From: Victivallales bacterium
GTDB lineage: Bacteria > Verrucomicrobiota > Lentisphaeria > Oligosphaerales > Oligosphaeraceae
Direction of reading: 5' to 3'
Length of the DNA stretch: 16,301 bases
Assembly (NCBI GenBank): GCA_017615955.1
Contig: JAFZZD010000263.1
Location: 1 to 16,301, forward strand
Made by a program: the position numbers and the translations under genes. Positions within the stretch are counted from its first letter, which is position 1. Each line of letters opens with the position of its first letter. This document shows positions 14,681 through 16,301 of the stretch, piece after piece. The notes beneath the pieces are model-generated. The model saw only the letters and a program-made list of their open reading frames with translations. It was not told where the DNA came from and made no database searches.

Positions 14681-16183
14681 ATGAAAGACAGACAACTTGA
14701 ACTTGGACTGAAACTGTACCTGCCCGCGCCAGACTGCTTTGGCGACTTTGAGAAGGCGGTGCGTATCGCAGCTGACTATGGATATGACTTCATCATGCTG
14801 GAGCTGGGTGGTGCAATGGAATACAAGCGCCATCCCGAAATCAACCAGGGCTGGCTGGAATATGCCGCTTTCATGAATGAATACCCAGGCAAGACACTGG
14901 AGATACAGCACGCCAACCGCTGGGCCAAGAACTCCATCCACACGGAAAACGGCGGCGGCAAGGTCCTGTCACAGGAACAAATCAAACAGCTCATTGCAAT
15001 CTGCGACAAGGCAGGGCTGGAGATATTCCCCGAAGTGCCCTCGCTCTCCCACTGCGACTACCTGCTCACCAGGCATCCAGAACTGGCGGAACGAGACGAC
15101 GACAAATACCCCGACACTGCATGCCCCTCCAATCCAGACTACCAACGGCTAATCCGCGATGTGCTGGAGGAAGTCATCGAGGTATTCCACCCGAAGCGCA
15201 TCAACATCTGCCACGATGAATGCTACTCAATCTGCAAATGCCCCCGCTGTCGCGGCAAGGTGCCCCACGAACTGTATGCGGAGGACATCAACAACCTGGC
15301 TTCATTCCTGCTGCAACGCGGCGTAACGCCATTCATCTGGGGTGAAAAGCTGCTGGACGCCCATTGCCTGGACGGAGAACCAATTGGCGGCGCGGCCATA
15401 CCCGACACGCCTGAACAGGAAGGGCGTGCGTCGCTTTATCAATGCGGCGAACTCATAGACAAAAATGTGCGCATCCTGCATTGGTACTGGTCGGTGGACA
15501 GGAACATTGAGGAGCGCTACCAGCAGTTGGGCCTGCAATACTGGTTCGGCAACACCAGCCTGCACCAGATGCAGGAAGCGGGCAGGCGCCTGGCCTCCCC
15601 CAACTGCAAGGGCATCATAGTCTCCAACTGGGGCAGCACGGACCTTACCACCATGCAGCGCAACGAGGTGCTGTACAATCTGGTTTACGTATCGCTGGCC
15701 ACCCGCCAAGGCCAGAATCCAGACGACTATGAAACGCTTGACGCCTTGACACGGCAGCACCTGTACGAACTTTTCCGCCCCAAAGGCGACTTCATCGAAG
15801 TCATCCACACCACCCATACCGACTTGGCTTTCCAGTTCTTCTTCGATGGCAGGTACTATCGCGAAAAGGACTATCTCATGGGGCACCATGTCTTCAGCGA
15901 CGAAAACGGCACGCTCTATCGCTTCCCCGTGATTTTCGGCACAAACATTTCCAACGACACCGCAAAGTTCGGCAGGTTCTTCAACAAAGCCGTCAACATG
16001 GACAGGCTGTCCTGCGACATGCAACTCATAGAGGCCACTGGAGCCGCCCTGCCCATCCAGGCGGAGGACGGCAAAACCTACTACAAAACCAGATACGCCC
16101 TCCCCTCCCCTGGCTTGAAACTACGCTATGTCCGCTTCGAACCAGCCTCCGTATTCGTTCCACCAGTGATTGTCAAAGGCTAA
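14681..16183 (+). CDS. GH20-like glycoside hydrolase (beta-N-acetylhexosaminidase-type barrel)
   Basis: Read from ATG 14681 the protein has 500 residues; the reading frame is open upstream to 14141, but that part overlaps the DUF1343 gene and is not protein-like. AGGA lies 7 nt before the chosen ATG. The TIM-barrel pattern of GH20 is visible: FEKAVRIAADYGYDFIMLELG (23-43), the strand LEIFPEVPSLSH (113-124, equivalent to the IPEIDMPGH strand), and the catalytic pair in INICHDECYS (Asp179-Glu180, after His178), followed by CKCPRC (185-190), a Cys cluster seen in GH20-like and DUF4838 proteins. Later strands include PFIWGEKLL and GIIVSNWGS. There is no signal peptide and no N-terminal GH20b domain, so it is a short, probably cytoplasmic form. 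Its likely role is cleavage of terminal GlcNAc or a related sugar alongside the NamZ-like protein. It could instead act on another beta-hexosaminide. Confidence 0.8.
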   Translation: MKDRQLELGLKLYLPAPDCFGDFEKAVRIAADYGYDFIMLELGGAMEYKRHPEINQGWLEYAAFMNEYPGKTLEIQHANRWAKNSIHTENGGGKVLSQEQIKQLIAICDKAGLEIFPEVPSLSHCDYLLTRHPELAERDDDKYPDTACPSNPDYQRLIRDVLEEVIEVFHPKRINICHDECYSICKCPRCRGKVPHELYAEDINNLASFLLQRGVTPFIWGEKLLDAHCLDGEPIGGAAIPDTPEQEGRASLYQCGELIDKNVRILHWYWSVDRNIEERYQQLGLQYWFGNTSLHQMQEAGRRLASPNCKGIIVSNWGSTDLTTMQRNEVLYNLVYVSLATRQGQNPDDYETLDALTRQHLYELFRPKGDFIEVIHTTHTDLAFQFFFDGRYYREKDYLMGHHVFSDENGTLYRFPVIFGTNISNDTAKFGRFFNKAVNMDRLSCDMQLIEATGAALPIQAEDGKTYYKTRYALPSPGLKLRYVRFEPASVFVPPVIVKG

Positions 16184-16199
16184 GCCCCTCACTGGTGAG
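16161..16199 (+). other. Inverted repeat spanning the GH20-like stop codon
   Basis: CACCAGTGA (16161-16169) and TCACTGGTG (16189-16197) are a perfect 9-bp inverted repeat with the TAA stop in the loop (GGC-TAA-GCC can pair inside it). A competing smaller hairpin CTCAC-TG-GTGAG (16188-16199) uses the same right arm. No T-run follows directly. Confidence 0.5.
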
Positions 16200-16213
16200 C
16201 CCCTTATTGTGCT

Positions 16214-16257
16214 GGACATAGTTATACTCCATCAACAGAGTATAATTGGCTATGTTC
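16214..16257. other. Long bulged hairpin downstream of the GH20-like gene
   Basis: TTATACTC (16222-16229) and GAGTATAA (16238-16245) form a perfect 8-bp stem with loop CATCAACA. Outside it GGACATAG (16214-16221) pairs with CTATGTTC (16250-16257) after a TTGG bulge, with one G-T wobble. No T-run follows, so it is not a standard intrinsic terminator, although it may be a 3' end or mRNA-stability structure. Nothing else is recognisable from 16258 to the end. Confidence 0.55.
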
Positions 16258-16301
16258 TAGAGAAGTGTTGCTAGTGCCTTGCCAGTGGCAGTTCGGCCCC
16301 G

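Noticed and set aside
15302..16024. A 240-residue minus-strand frame
   Set aside because: Antisense to the GH20-like gene with no supporting features.

Overview
This is a bacterial chromosomal window with a mixed-size, clearly Gram-negative-type gene set. The best single clue to the organism is the type IV pilin-like protein at 2400-3191. Its N-terminus ([28 protein letters not shown], split here as FTLIELLVV + [10 protein letters not shown] + LLPALAKAR) and its H-X9-DG motif near the C-terminus are typical of the very large pseudopilin families of Lentisphaerota (Victivallis-like) and, less closely, of Planctomycetota. A DUF4838 hydrolase-like protein, an AraC regulator, a sodium:solute symporter, a DUF1343 protein and a GH20-like protein fit an anaerobic carbohydrate scavenger of that group. 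The taxonomic call is inference; there is no rRNA or marker gene here.

Layout. (1) 21-3191, minus strand: a pseudopilin-like gene followed by a secreted DUF4838 protein, with an intrinsic terminator between them. A divergent AraC-family regulator (3410-4252, plus) shares their upstream region, so the three look like one regulated cassette. (2) 4279-9478, minus strand: a three-gene operon of an asparagine-synthetase-like protein whose glutaminase half has lost the catalytic Cys, a small LPS/Kdo-kinase-like protein that overlaps it by 4 bp, and a 972-residue protein I cannot name that has the look of a six-hairpin glycosidase. A good sigma70-type promoter lies upstream. (3) 9825-10847, minus strand: an Rpn/PD-(D/E)XK-type nuclease gene with a 12-bp tandem repeat inside it, its own promoter and a strong terminator. 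(4) 10848-11286: an AT-rich gap holding a 16-bp perfect palindrome and a degenerate octamer repeat of a widely dispersed intergenic type. (5) 11287-16183, plus strand: a sodium:solute symporter, a DUF1343 (GH171, NamZ-like) protein and a GH20-like protein. The two gaps between these genes each hold a hairpin with an identical 8-bp stem.

How the genes may work together. Region 5 reads as an uptake-and-hydrolysis unit for amino-sugar oligosaccharides, possibly peptidoglycan fragments. Neither hydrolase has a signal peptide, so cleavage would follow import. Region 1 reads as an extracellular glycan cassette under AraC control. Region 2 is the least explained and the best candidate for something undescribed: a glutamine-independent AsnB-like ligase, an LPS-kinase-fold protein and a large unknown protein in one transcription unit, perhaps modifying a surface glycan. 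No tRNA, rRNA, CRISPR array, insertion sequence or phage gene was seen.
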